A DNA stretch of 64,000 bases from Rotaria sp. Silwood1 (taxonomy: Eukaryota; Rotifera; Eurotatoria; Philodinida; Philodinidae): contig CAJNOP010000017.1 in NCBI GenBank assembly GCA_905250075.1, positions 1,029,017-1,093,016 of the forward strand, in the 5' to 3' direction. Shown in pieces: positions 1 to 13,562 of the stretch; position 1 is the stretch's first letter, and every line of letters begins with the position of its first letter. Under the pieces are notes generated by a model that did not search any database, was not told the origin of the DNA, and was given only the letters and a program-made list of their open reading frames with translations. Both the position numbers and the translations under genes were made by a program.

Positions 1-586
1 GAGTCGCTAACATCGCATCACCTTTTTATTGATTTTTTTTGTAAAAAAAAATTACCAATTAGTCATAGTATTTCACTCATCTCTTATGTTTTGATTATTT
101 AAGTAATAAACTTCACATTTTTTATAAAGAATAACATCATTTTATCATTGCTCACCCTGCGAAAGAAAAAAGAAACATAAAAATCGCGGAATAAGGCGTG
201 ACGTATTTGCCAAATAAAACATTTTATTAGTTGAAAGAAAGTAAAGAAAAAAAAAACCTATAAATCAAGCTTGCCCTATTTACAGTTTTGTGTTGCATGG
301 TACTTTTATTACATATGAAACAGAAAAAAACCGTAACCAATCAATGTAACAAAACAAAAAAAAATAACAATTGTACTCAATGAAATCACATAAAAAATAT
401 TTAGTCAAAGTGACCCATCTCAATCATAACAAAACAGAAAAATTAGATAATAATTATTTTTAAAAATTCAATAAATTGAAATAAATTAGACGTTGGTTAG
501 AATAGAAAGAAAGAGAGATTCATAATCAAAAATAATATAACTATTATTTGCGATAAAGATAAAATAAATAAAGTTTATATTTAATA
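1..586. other. AT-rich flank, no gene seen
   Basis: This AT-rich stretch lies downstream of the GMPPB stop codon. It probably includes that gene's 3' untranslated region. I see no open frame or repeat in it that I can support. Confidence 0.5.
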
Positions 587-3500
587 TTAAATAAGAATTT
601 TTGGTTCTGAAACACTTTCACTAATTTCTTTATGTGGTAATATCACACCACCATTAATAAACAATTCATCTCGTACCGATACATCAAGTCCAAGTACAGT
701 TGTGTTTTCCATACGCACCTAAATAAATCAAAAAATTTAATTAAAAAAAAAATTTAATTCAATCGATTCAAGAATTTACCCATTTTCCAATTGTACATCG
801 CCAACCAATAATACAATTCGAAATCCATGAATGACTTTTAATTAATGAATCTGCTAGTACAGTGCAATTTTTCAAACAAACACCGTTTTCAATAATTACT
901 CTAGGTCCAATGACAACATTGGGTCCTATTCGACAACGTTCACCAATTTTTGCTGTTGGATCCTACCAAAAACAAAATTTTTTGTTTTATTTAATCATTC
1001 AAATGTAAAGAAATAGTTAAATATATATATACAAATAAAACATTGCCGACCATGCCATTTTCACGGGATAATCGTTCTGGGTTTGAATTCCGTACATAAT
1101 TTAAATATAAACTCATACCAATTAAATAATCTTTTGGTTGACCGACATCCATCCAAAAACCTTTGAAATAAAAAAAAATGATTAACTCAAACATGACAAT
1201 TAGCTTTCATTAAATCTGTAATACTGATCTCACTGATAATTTCTCTAATATCTAACAAGAAAACAAATATTTGAGTTTCAGACATCATTTAACCTCATAG
1301 TTGACGTTGGTCTTGACTTCTCGGATATCATGACAACCCAAAACAGATTTGAATCTCGTGTAGAATCCTGCGCAATAAACTTTGCCGAGGTCTCTGTATT
1401 CTGAATGTTCTGTCCGGTAGAACGTTCCGGATTCGAGAATGTTCCTCAGGATCTTAGTTCATAGTCTTAGCTTTACAAGATTTTTTTATAGATAAAAAGT
1501 ATTCTTTCGAAATAATGAATTTCAATCGGAGATTTACCTAAACACAAAGCTAGTGTTGATTAGAATGTCCTAAAATTTTCAACATAAATAAAAATATTTT
1601 TCTTGAGATAATATGAACATTGGAGAGATAGTCAATTTTACTTGCGTTGTCAATATCTCAAGAAAGATATACTTGCTTATCTAGAAAATTTGAAATCAAA
1701 CTTCTCTATTTCACAGACATGGAATCGGGTCATATTCTTTTTGAAATCGGACCGAACTGATCTAATATTATAAAAGTTTGATACGAATCGTTTCAGATTT
1801 TCTTTTATCTCTTGGAAATCGATATGTAATCAAAACACGAAATCAATGGACATCTGATATTAGAAGACATTCTCTGGTTAGTATACGAATCTATACAATA
1901 CTTTGATTCAATTTCAAATTAGTTCGATATGCAATACTTCTAAAGTTTTCTTTTGTATGATTAAACTGTTCTGCTATTTTTAGTTTAAAAAAAAAATTAT
2001 ATTATTTTACCTTTAAGTTCATATGCATATAATTGTTTATCTGTAGCCATAGCTGGAAAAATTTCTTTTTCAATTGATGTAGGTCGTAACTAAAAAAGAA
2101 TTTTTTAATCTTCATAACATATTAAATACATCCAATTAATTACTTCAATTCGATCAAGTATAGATGAGTTGAATATATATAAACCAGCATTAATTTTATT
2201 CGAAACATATTGACGTGGTTTTTCAACAAATCGTTCAATTTTACCAGTATCTTGTTCATAGACAACAACACCATATTTTGATGGTTCTTCAACTTTAGTT
2301 ACCTATATAATTACAATTTATACAGAATATTTCAAGGGTCTCTGAAAGAAAAAAAGCGACTAGCTACTCAGTAATTCAATGCCTTTAAATATGATTTTTT
2401 TTTTTATAGCTTGATCACATATTTATTAAAGTTGTATTCAATATATTTCAGATAAGATGTTTATGGTTGCAGAAGTCAGAATTAAAATAATTTCATTGAC
2501 AATCGAAAGTTGCAAGTCGAATTCTGCATAAACACGCCAGCAAAAAATATATTTCAACGATTCTGTGAAACCGTACTGTCAAAAATCGATTACAATGGAG
2601 AAGACCGTAGAGGAATTACTTGAGAAAAACTCGATGCAGTTATTGACGCTTGTAATAATGAGCCAGAATCAAGTGTTCGGTCTACGTAACTCTTCTTCGT
2701 AGAATTGAAGCGTATCTTGTATGACTTTAATATGAAATATTTTGTCATCATCTGGTATGTTGTTGTTTATGGTAATAAGCAAACTTGTGCAGTAAATTGA
2801 ATACGTGATTCTGATTCATTTTTACAGAAATCCTTAACTAGATTGACTTTTTCTATAATGGTTGCCGTAGATCTTCCAGAATGTGATCGATTATCGACGG
2901 TATCACTCTCAAATACTCACTGAAATACGGTTCTAATATAGGACTCAGTTGACGTATGATTTTCGAATTCGACTTTGCACTTTTCATTTTACAATGGTAA
3001 CTAATTAATGCTCTAAATCATGTAAGCTAAATTTTTTGACAAAAACTCAGTTTTAACATACGAGCTTTTTTGAACAATACGGCTTATTCTGTGATATTTA
3101 CTCTACAAACTAATATATGTTAGAGGCTCTAATATTGTCTTACCAAGGCTTATGAATATGAAAGAAAGTTCGAACCAATAAAATCAGAGTTAAATTTGAC
3201 TTCGACCATGTTTCGTGCACAGATATCTCTATAAAATATTGTTGAAACCTTCAAAATGCGTTAGTTCGTACAGTAAATATTAGAGAATAAAACCTACTAT
3301 TGAAAAAATTTCTATGTTAAAATTCAGTTTTTAATTTTATTGTGACTTTTTAGATGTAACTATTTGATCTGATATATATTGAATAAAGCTTGAACGAGTA
3401 CACGATCAAACTGTGGAAAAAAAATTCAAATCTCTTGAATTGTTGAGAGGCTATACACGGTTGTTTTTTCGTTCGGACTTTTGAAACACCATGTATATAT

Positions 3501-4080
3501 ATATATATAAATTAACTCTTGATTTTGAAATAAAACTCCTTATACATACACAAATAGTTCCTTCACATTGATGATGTTTATGAAATTTCATCATATCCTC
3601 AAATGGAAAGTCACATATAACATCAGAGTTAAGTACAAAAAATGGATTAATATCTCCTTGAAGTTGATTACGTGCTAATGCCAATGGGCCAGCTAAATAA
3701 AAACAAAAGATCATCATAGAAAAATTAGAACGAAAAGAAAAGACTGTTGTTTAAAATTAAAACCTGTTCCTAATGGTTCTGTTTCTTGAGAAAGTGTTAT
3801 CTTTATATTTAATCGTTTGGCTTCTACTTCCATTTCTCGCTGAAGCATATCTGATAAGTAACTAACGGCTAAAATCACATGTGTAACACCAACCTAAGCA
3901 AAAAAGAACAAAGAATATTTCAAATAATTCAATATGTATATATATATATACTTGAACTAATGCTTCAATTTGATGTAATACCATAGGCTTATTACAAAAT
4001 TCAACTAATGGTTTCGGTTTTGTAAGTGTTAACGGACGTAAACGTGTTCCGTAACCACCGACAAGAATAAGAGCTTTCAT
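587..4080 (-). CDS. GMPPB: Mannose-1-phosphate guanylyltransferase beta, 8 exons
   Basis: Cytosolic enzyme that makes GDP-mannose from mannose-1-phosphate and GTP for N-glycosylation, O-mannosylation and GPI anchors. Eight exons can be joined: 4080-3952, 3893-3764, 3692-3550, 2302-2144, 2089-2011, 1160-1033, 962-780 and 718-587. All junctions are GT/AG and they sum to 1083 nt, giving 360 aa, the same length as human GMPPB. Seen directly: the N-terminal nucleotidyltransferase signature ([18 protein letters not shown]), [13 protein letters not shown] in the metal/substrate region, the FVEKP-type segment in exon 4, and a C-terminal left-handed beta-helix of hexapeptide repeats (exons 6-8) ending SEPKILI. 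Two introns are unusually long, 1161-2010 and 2303-3549; I recognise no element in them. A strong splice-acceptor-like sequence lies 23 nt upstream of the ATG. Confidence 0.97.
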
Positions 4081-7000
4081 TTTTTCTTGGTTTATAAATG
4101 TTACTAAAACAAAAAAACATAAAAGATATTAAATATTTGAACCCTAAAATCCAAGATATTAAAATTTCAATTTTTAATATATGTTCAAAAAAGATAAATG
4201 AACAAAATGCATGTATAAATATAAAAAAAAAACAAAGGAAACAAACTATTAATTATAAACAATCTGTGATTTATAGAGTAAAATAAGATACTTATTGTAA
4301 TGTTCAAAGTAAATTTTTATAAGAGTAACAATTTATTTGTTATATATTCTTGAAACATATTCATTACTTGTCATCATATGTATTATCTACAGATAAAGAC
4401 AATGTATAGATTTTCTAGATATAAAATATATAAAGATTTGATATTTACATGAATGTATTAAAGTTAACTTTGAATTTCATTTGAAATAAATATTTGATGA
4501 TCATCAATTTCATATAGATTCTAATTGATTTATTTCTTGCAGAAGATAATAATATTTGATTTAATACATTATTATCGAAACCATAGGTTCACATAAGCAG
4601 AATCAATCAAGATTAGATTTATTATCCATTAAAAAAATAGGTGTTCTGTTCTTTTTTAATTGACATACGTTTCTTGATCAGTAAATATAGTAACACCTGT
4701 AACACGTTGAATCCATCACCATTCTTCATGGCCATGTTCAAGGACATCTGTCGCACACGCTTCTTTGTTTGCATACATCAAGTATCTTTTTCTCTTCTTC
4801 TTTTTCAATGCCATGTTGGTCTTATCTTTATTTATGTTGCATGTTTTTTATTCATTCTTTGAGTAAAACAGAAGCGAGTAAATCGCTTCGTCACAATAGT
4901 ATTCACTACAAGATAAATTTCGTCAACTAAGAAAATTAGCGTAATTTATTTAAAGAGAAAAAAAAAACAATTTTGATTGATTATTAGTTATTAGTAAATT
5001 TTTTCTTAGTTACCGTAGAATATTTTTTTTCTTTTTTGCGACGCTGCGATGGTCGATATTGACTTTGCCACGATATTATTAATAGGAGATGAAGTGAGAA
5101 GCACTAGAACACATACATACACACTTTATTTTTTTCTTTTTTATCTGTTTTCGTGTCTTTATTATGATTTTGACAATAAATCGTAACAAGAATGACAAGA
5201 GTAGGTTCTTTCTAATAGCTGTTATTATGTCGATGATCTATCATCAAAATAATGACAGCAACACAAAAAGAACAAAGAACAAAAAAAATGTGTGGGGGAG
5301 GAGTTGCATTTTTCATTTGATTTTTCATCCGTAAAGACCGAAGAAGGGTACATCAACTACCTGAATGTTAGGGAAAAGAATAGTCTACAATAACTAGGAA
5401 GAGATTTACTAATAACTAACAATTAATCAGCTAAGTATGATCTTCCTCAACAAAAGACAAAAAAAGCAATATATTGGTATTTTTCTTTCAAGTTCATCAC
5501 TATAAAAACAACTGACGTATATATCTACCTATATAGATTTCTTGTGGTAAATGATATTTTATTGTATATCAACCGTATTGATAAAACAAGAGGTAATATT
5601 AGCTTGAAGTGTAATAAAGTTAACATTCTTAGCTATTATAAAAAGAGGACCTTTTAAGAAGCACGACATTTATTCACACACCCATATACATGTACGCTCA
5701 ACTATTAGTCTAGCTTCGTGATCTAATACGATTGGTGTTATTTTATAATCTGAAAAATACAATTCAAATTATAATTTTTTGACAAATAAGAGAAATTTTT
5801 ATAGTCAAAATTGTATCTCAATGAAACAGAAATAGTATCGGTTAGAATATTGTCATGGCATTTACTAATAATATGCTTATCAATGAAATAAAACGATGGC
5901 GAAATCGGTGGATAAAAATTGAACAAAATAACTAAATTATTCTGAATTGATGGCATTTGAATCATTGTTGAAATTTTATAATATGATACTATTAACAGTA
6001 TTCATAACTACCATGAAACTAATGGCTATTGCTAAGAAACATTAGTATAAAAAACAAACAGATTTAAAAGATTGTATTCACATCAATATTTATGACAAAA
6101 ATGTTAGTGACAGCAGTCAAATCATAGTACAGCACGTTTTGTCATGTGTCAATGATCGATCAGCGATGACATCTATCGAAACGCTAAGATATGTCGACAA
6201 ATAGCGAATGTAATCTTTTTGTGCCGCTTAGAAATGGTAGCATTCATGTATAAGCAGTTTTATATTAATAATCCATGATCCAAAATTTAATTTCAAGATC
6301 CATCTGAGTTCACATAAATTCGATTTTGAGAGCTAACTCAACTATCTAGAAATTTATAATTCTATAGAATTTCACATCATGAATGAATTCAGTATCGAGC
6401 AGGAATAGTCAAAGGAAGGAATCCAAGTAAATCTAAGAATTTCATAGAATTCTACGTTTCAATCTCAGAGAAAGTCGCCTTAACTCTCACTGTCAAGATT
6501 TTATTAGAAATCAAGAACTTTAATCAAATAAAGTAAATGTAGTAATTTAATAGAATTCGGTTCATTTTTTTCGTTTACTATTAAATTTACTTGAATTCAT
6601 TTAAATTCATGAAGAAATTAACAGTGAGGATGAGAATTGGAACCGGATAGGACTTCGATTGGACTGAGCCTAGGATCATTCTAGTGAGGACTTCTCTAAC
6701 AGAAAGAACCCATTATAACTTGTTTCTTATGGAATCAGTGTCAAGAATGCATCCTTTATTAAAAACTCTATGAATTTTCTTGTTTTGTTGTATATACTTA
6801 AATTTATTCTATCAATGATTTGGTTGAGTTATATGTTTATGTTAAATTCTCTGAACTTACTTTGGTTGTTCTAATCTTCGATATATAGATATTGCTAAAT
6901 TTGTTATTTTTTCAAAATTATTTTAAGATGAGTTATCTTTTTGTTTCGTTTTTAAGATATAAACGAATTATTTCATATATGTTCATATGTCTTGTATTAA

Positions 7001-7923
7001 ACCTAACAGTAATTATTCAGTTGACATATAAGTGCATAATTTACTTGTTTAGTACATCCTTGATAAATATATACTTTGTTTTCTTTCTTGAAATTTAGCA
7101 TGTCTATATCATTAGTTTCGCCAATCATTCCGTACATAAGATGATTTTATGATACATAAGTAAAATAATATGTCATCAGCGACGTACACAAACTGAAATC
7201 AAGTATAACAAAATGAATATTTCTGATGTTATTCAAATGATACAAATATCTTGTTGAGAAGCTATATCAAGGTTTAAATATATGATTAATTGATCTCGAA
7301 TATTCACTTATTCCACTAAATACAAACTCTTTATTAAGGCATCGATTTTGATGTCTTTAGTTATGGCATTTATTCACAAGATATTGACGTTCATCGCAAA
7401 ACCATTTAAGGAGTTGCATTCATGTGAAATGAGATATTGATTTTGTATCACTCGATAAGTGATTTTAGATCTTATGCAAGCTTTCGTGCTTCTGTTCATT
7501 AATATTATCATTGTTAAAAATAATTCAATTATTTTGTATTTCAACTGAAAGAAAAAGAATATTTTCTATAAATTAATGAAATAAAATTTTAAAAAATTTC
7601 TTCTTCTTCTCTTATAAAATATCTTTATGTCCTATGTGTAGTGCGTCGATTATAACAAATAGAATCAAGTTTATTTCAAATATTTGTCAATAGCTGATAT
7701 TTATTCATCTAGAAAAAAAAAAACAATCAGATATATCACCGTTTAGTTTAAAGACACACAAAAAACTATGACATTATGCACAAACCAAAACGCTATTTAA
7801 GAAAAAATTAGCGTATTATACAAAAAAGAAACGAGACGATTTGCTCTTTGTTTATTGTTGACATAGATAAAGACACAAATACAAAAAAAAGAAAAGAAAA
7901 GAAGACAGGAAAATTGAAATAAA
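4081..7923. other. 3.8-kb AT-rich intergenic region
   Basis: This interval separates the start of GMPPB from the 3' end of CPSF4; both genes are on the minus strand. Only short, low-complexity reading frames occur. The part next to 7924 should contain the CPSF4 3' untranslated region. I see no RNA gene or mobile element. Confidence 0.5.
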
Positions 7924-10160
7924 CTATCGTCGTTGAATATTCTGATTGCGTATATAGGGAACATGTGATCGTGTACATTTGTTTGCATAATGACTGAAAT
8001 AGATGAATTAATAACAACTTTAAGCATTCAAAGAAAAAGACATTTTTATCATTATATACTATTTAGTTGTCAAGGAGCATGATTTTCTCAATATTTTCTA
8101 ACTATCTGACAATACGATATGATGTAAGTAAAACTTTTATTTATTGTGATTGGACAGAGCTCATTGAACTACTTCTACAATTGTTGTTTTTGATGTAAGT
8201 GAAAAATGCTTTTATCGCGAAACTTTAGAGCATTAGACTAACAAAAATCAGAGAAGCCTACATCAACTGAAATAAGTCAAAAGCATCATACTTCAATACC
8301 CTCAATATTCATTCGATATTTGATTTTGCTTTTACTCGTCATATGATTAAAAGAAAATTTAAGTACGATTTTTGAGAAAATTGCGTTATTGTTGAGGAAA
8401 TCAATTTTTCCTATATAATAGCGAATTACCAAAAATACAAGTTTATATTCTGAGTCAGCGAAAACATCTGCATCGATCTTTCGATTCTTACACGTCTCAC
8501 TGGATCTTTTAGGTTAATCTGATCTGTAGTTCCTCTAAGAAACCGCAATTGGAGAAAATTAGTTTTAAGTATAAAGTATACTGTTCGATGTCAATTTGTC
8601 TGTCGATTCTAAATAGGATACCATATTTATGAAGTTTTTCTATCATATCGAAAAAAATCGAGTTTCTTAACAATGAAACAATGTCTCGAATTTATGCGTT
8701 AGTTTTTCTCACCATATGACAAATGAAAGCACTAATTTTCGTAAATTTCGCTACAAAAACATTGTTCATATACATTAAAAACAGTATTTTTAAAATTAGT
8801 TTGATGAGCTATGTCTAATCAAGGCCAAAAAAAATTTGTTCGAATTTTAAATTGTCGACACTCTATGATTAAGTTTTGCTCAACATGAAGTCCATTTTTT
8901 CAATTTGTAAAATTCATTTTGCAAGGTTTCTTTCTAGATAATATCATTTTGGAAACCTTCACATCATCTAGAGATTGTAATATACTTCTCTAAATTCTTA
9001 TTTTCACATATATATTTCAAACTATAAAGTTGAATTCAAATTGAAAATTCCTAAATTTTCATCTATCAATATCAGAAACAACTAATGATATTAAGTTTTG
9101 GTGAAATCTATTTATTGATTGTCATTTGAATATATTAGAGACACTGATGAATGAAAATAAGGTAATATGAAATCTATCTTAACTTACCCTCGTTCACCAC
9201 ATTTAAAACAAGTCACATCATGTTGAAATGGTTGTGATAGTCCCATTCCAGTCGGATGTTGTTCATCAGGAGGATGTAAATTTCCAGACTGTTGTGATAA
9301 TCCACCATCATGATTAGGATTTATATTTTGATTTTGACCATAATTTGATCGACTATTATATTGTTGTGATTGAGTATTAATATTTGATGACATACTATGA
9401 TATTTTTGTCTTTCTTCCAATGGTAATTTAAAACATGATGAAGCTTTATGACCTGTTTCATGACAAAAATCACAAACAAAAACAATTTTACGTTGTGCAG
9501 GAGTATATTCATTTGAATTAGGTAAATCAAAAGTTGGATGTGATAATGTACAACGTGGTCCTTCAGGACAAAATCCACATAAATAATTTTGACAAAGAAC
9601 TTTTCGTGTATGACGATTTTTACAATTTGGTCCATGACGACAAAAACCACGATCATACCATGGACAATCTTAAAGCAAAAAAATATATCTTTAAAAATAA
9701 ATTTTCTCAAAAAAGTTATTAGATACATACCACGTATTTTGGATTCAGGATCAAGATGAAGAAATGCACATTCTTTATTCATACATTGTCCAAACTTTGA
9801 GAAAAAATAACATTCAGGCATTTTAGCCATATCATATTCATGAAGAAATTCACAATCATCACCTAAAAGAAAAATTCTTAGAATAAAAAAAAAAGGCTTT
9901 CAATCAATTTAAGTTTTCATACCTTTTTTACATAAACCACGTAACCAATGTTTACATACAACTGTTTTATCTCCATGTATATGACGAAATGGACAACGTT
10001 GATTTGAACAATTTGAACGAAGAAAAAATTCACATACACCAACATTAGCTTTATCCATATTAGGAAATGGTAGTGGTAATGCACCTTGTTGAGAACATAC
10101 TATTTCATCAAGATCGAAATGTATGTTTTGTACAGGTGCAATAATATCTTGCATCAACAT
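7924..10160 (-). CDS. CPSF4: Cleavage and polyadenylation specificity factor subunit 4 (CPSF30)
   Basis: Nuclear RNA-binding subunit of the CPSF complex that recognises the AAUAAA signal in pre-mRNA 3'-end processing. Four exons: 10160-9923, 9862-9731, 9668-9188 and 7993-7924; the sum is 921 nt, 306 aa. The protein starts MLMQDIIAPVQNIHFDL, like the family (an alternative start is the internal Met before QDII). It then carries five CCCH zinc fingers in a row, including VCEFFLRSNCSNQRCPFRH, KHWLRGLCKKG and DCPWYDRGFCRHG. A Q/N/S-rich linker follows, then a CCHC zinc knuckle CFKCGERGHYANKC. The knuckle is split by a 1.2-kb intron: CFKCGERG ends at 9188 and HYANKC lies in a 70-nt last exon that is easy to miss. 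A stop follows 13 residues after the knuckle. Confidence 0.97.
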
Positions 10161-11192
10161 AATTTCTTCTTTTTTTCTGAAATCAAAATAGAAAAGGCTT
10201 GTATTATATTTGTATTTGTACCATAACTTTTTCATCGATGGTTAAATGTTTCAACCATTCACATACAAATCGATATTTAGATGGTGCCACATGTATAGTA
10301 ACTGTTTATTTAATATTCACATATTTATTATAAAATCTTAGAAAAAAGATCCATGGTTTTTTTTCTTGTTATAATGTCAAACATTCGAAAAAAATCTCGA
10401 TAGTGTCATTTTGTCCATTGCAAAATAGCTTTGATTTCAATGTTCGACTAAGAAAAGAAACTTTAACGAGTATATTAGTTGCCTATTTTCATAGGTCACA
10501 ATCAGTTGAATGTCTTATTGAATCAACATGGTCATTCATAAATGCAAAACTATCAAAGAATGAGAGAAGTCCAATTTGCTTCTCATCAAAATATGATGCT
10601 GTAGAGGCATATTAAATCTTTATTGTGGAATATTGAATAGTTTTATTTAAAAAAAAACAATAAGATAGATGGTGCGAAAATTTTTGGATCATGAACTGTT
10701 TTGTCGTGTTACCAAAGTTTACAAAGATAAAAATATATTATCCAAAAACTGTTAATGATATATCTCACTTGAACACACTTAATTCTGTTCGACAACGAAA
10801 AACTAAATAAATAGCATGTTCACCTTTGACAGTGGAAAGAATGAAAGACGAAAGTGATTTAAAAAAAAAGAGAAAAAAATAAAATTTGAGTTGCTTAATG
10901 ATCGAATATTTATTGATTCATTGAATGATTGTTATGTTGAAGTTTATTCGCTAACAACAATAAAACACTATACAAAAGATAGTTTTCTTGTGTTCAGCTC
11001 TATTGTTCTTTGTCTTTTTTCTATTATGGTCAAATCAAGTACGCACTAGAGTTTATTATTTATCAACTGTATAAGCTAATTTAACTTTTATTAGTCATTA
11101 TTAAAAATATTATTTTTGCCACTATATGATTCGTTCTTATTGAAAAAATAGAATTTTGATTATTATTAAATTTAACTGAAGTTCTATTGTAG
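10161..11192. other. Intergenic, no supported gene
   Basis: This is upstream of CPSF4. A tcag-type acceptor at 10177-10179 lies 16 nt before the CPSF4 start. A 70-codon frame at 10403-10615 has no recognisable motif and I do not call it. Confidence 0.4.
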
Positions 11193-11357
11193 ACAGTGTA
11201 TATCAAAACAGAACAATATAATGACTTTTTATTAAATACTGGACAAAACAAAAATGAACAAGAAGATGAAGAAGAGGAAATATCAGCAAGTCAATTCGTT
11301 TCAAATCATGATATTGATAAGAAAAATGAATTCAAATTGTGCATTGGTTCAAGTTAG
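11193..11357 (+). other. Possible orphan terminal exon (unknown)
   Basis: A polypyrimidine/ttgtag acceptor is followed by 54 open codons and a stop. The translation is not low-complexity: it begins TVYIKTEQYNDFLLN, has an acidic stretch (EQEDEEEEI) and ends KLCIGSS. It looks like a last coding exon, but I cannot find convincing upstream exons. It may be a gene remnant or chance. Confidence 0.22.
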
Positions 11358-11760
11358 TAAACTCGACGACTTCATCATTAAGCACGTCCGCTACGGTATC
11401 CTCTTCTTTTAGTTCGATTTATGTGTTAGACATACATACTTAATCGATTGGATACAGACAGAGTTGTTTAAGTCAAGTCAAAAATGTATATACATATAGA
11501 TATTTTATGCACTGCAGTTTTGATTTCTAATTTGAAATGTAATAGTAAAATACAATCAAGAAGTGCAAAAATATTTTCACAAAATGAATTTATCTCGAAA
11601 TAAAATGAAGGATTTCGAATATGTTGAAAGTCGTTTTCAATTTTTATTTGTCATATCACGTCTCAATAATTTTTTTATAAAATAAAATATATTTGATTTC
11701 TTTATTTTAAAATAATGAAATCGATGGTTAAAATTTAGTAATATAAAGTTAAATTTTAAT

Positions 11761-12163
11761 ATGGATTTAAAAAATAATTCTTTCAACAATTTGTGCTCAG
11801 CTACAAAAGATGTTCAAAAAATAATAGTACGTTCAAGTAGTGAAGCAGCACTTGCTCTGATGTCTTCATCATCGAGTGTACTTAAAACTGCTCGTGATGC
11901 ATTTTTCCAAGATATCGAGAAAGGAACAGATGATCGACTGAATACTTATTATGTGAAACACCAAAGGAGTTTTTAATGTCTTGAATGTTACGTCAGATTT
12001 CCCTCGACATGTTCGAAAACATCATACAAAAGCTTTTAACCTATGGTTATATGAATTAAAAACTATGTCTTTAGTAACTCGAAAGAATAAACAAACAGAA
12101 CATTTTCAAAAACAAGTCATATGTTCCAACGTTCATTGTATCATAAAACTCATCTTCTTTTGA
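11761..12163 (+). pseudogene. Decayed BED/C2H2-like zinc-finger fragment
   Basis: The first frame (11761-11976) reads MDLKNNSFNNLCSATKDVQ and stops. Across the stop, one frame reads CLEC and another reads DFPRHVRKHHTKAFNLWL, so a C-x2-C ... H-x4-H finger of BED type is split between frames by small indels. A fingered segment followed by a 'fNLWL' tail is common in transposon-derived proteins. No gene symbol is warranted. I infer a decayed fragment of a mobile-element or transcription-factor-like gene. Confidence 0.35.
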
Positions 12164-12736
12164 AATAGAATAAAAGCATCATTCTCTGATCTTTTCACAA
12201 ATAAAAGAAAATTTGACAAAAACTGACTTGGATTTTGACTTGAATCGAAAAATAGCTGACTTGTCCATTTCTGGACAGAGTAGCCATTGAAACTATCCCG
12301 TATAACCATCTTTGATAGGCTTCAAAACACGCTGTATGGCTGTGATCATCGTCCCACTTTCTCAATATCCTAGATCCGCCACTGAAAGATAGAAGATTGC
12401 TGATGAATAGATTTTTTACAATCAGTGAAAAAAATTTGATTGGTTGTTCCATGATTTAATCATTTTATCATATATCCAATTGAATTTTTTTCTCAAATTG
12501 CATAAATGTGTAGCATTCGCATCAAATATATATCGATATAGACAGACAGAGAGCATACTGCATCTTTGTATTCCTAATAAACACACATCATAACCAATAT
12601 GGCTACTATTTGTGCATGCTTATTCTTTTGCTTATTTTTAATATATTCGTTTAAATCAAAACAAAAATTCAATATTTTTCTTTTCTAGAAAAGAATCTTT
12701 ATTTTTTTTTGTCTTTCTTTATTTATTTGATAAATT
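12164..12736. other. Intergenic and TMEM14 5' leader
   Basis: AT-rich sequence with no gene. A strong acceptor (polypyrimidine then tag, AG at 12687-12688) lies 48 nt before the TMEM14 start and probably marks the mature 5' end, by trans-splicing or a 5'UTR intron. Confidence 0.4.
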
Positions 12737-13195
12737 ATGACAGATCAATTTGGAGTTGTTTATGGTGCTTCATTGCGTATGTTATACTTATTTTGAAATA
12801 TTATTTATTCTTTGAAAATTAAAATTTTAGTTCTTGGCGGTATAGTTGGCTATATTCGTCGTCGTAGTAATATTTCACTTTTAGCTGGTATGTTGATATA
12901 AAATAATTTTAATTAATTAATTTAAATATTTTTTTTTTTTTAATTTAGGTCTTTTCTTTGGTGCTTGGTCTATTTACAATGCAACACATCCTACACGTCA
13001 AAATTATGTTGCTAATTTTGCTGTAAATAAAAATAAAAAATTGTCTTTTAATAATTTATTATTGTTTAGATTGCTGCAAGTCTCGGTATTCTAATGTTAA
13101 TACGCTTTTTGAATAGTCGTAAATGGTTTCCAGCTCTTATTATTGTTGGTTTATCAAGTGTACTAGCCTATCGAAATTATCCATATCTCAAATAA
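12737..13195 (+). CDS. TMEM14-family small membrane protein
   Basis: Four exons: 12737-12776, 12831-12887, 12949-13022 and 13070-13195; the sum is 297 nt, 98 aa, close to the usual 100-115 aa. The sequence starts MTDQFGVVYGASLLLGGIVGY and is rich in Gly in the membrane segments. It has the basic loop YIRRRSNISLLAG, then FFGAWSIYNATHP, then a last hairpin LGILMLIRFLNSRKWFPALIIVG. Hydrophobic segments lie near residues 8-23, 30-44, 57-69 and 75-92. Family members (TMEM14A/C) sit in mitochondrial or ER membranes; TMEM14C moves protoporphyrinogen IX in haem synthesis. I cannot assign the paralogue. It lies 367 bp upstream of RBM25 on the same strand. Confidence 0.9.
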
Positions 13196-13562
13196 TACCA
13201 TGACCTATGAAAAAAAGAAATTGTTAAACAAAAATGTGTAATTTCTTCCATCATTTAATCAGGCAGATTATTTGTTTTCTTCTTTTTTTTTTGTTCTATA
13301 TCGTCTATAGTTCAACGACGTTTTGTTTTTTGTTTTCTTTATTACTTTTTTCTTTGTTTCTGTGAACGAATTAATTTTTATCGTGTATTCATAGATTAGT
13401 CTTAGAAAAAAAAAATTGAACTATTCTATCATCATCTAATACAATAAGAAACAAATGAGAATGAAATGTTTATTGTTGTTTTTTTTCTTTGTTTCTAGAA
13501 TGTGCATATTCGTACGAAATTTTCTTTATTGGTATTATAACAATAGCAATTAAAGAACAACA

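Noticed and set aside
10403..10615. 70-codon frame upstream of CPSF4
   Set aside because: No domain, no clear splice sites; could be chance in AT-rich DNA.
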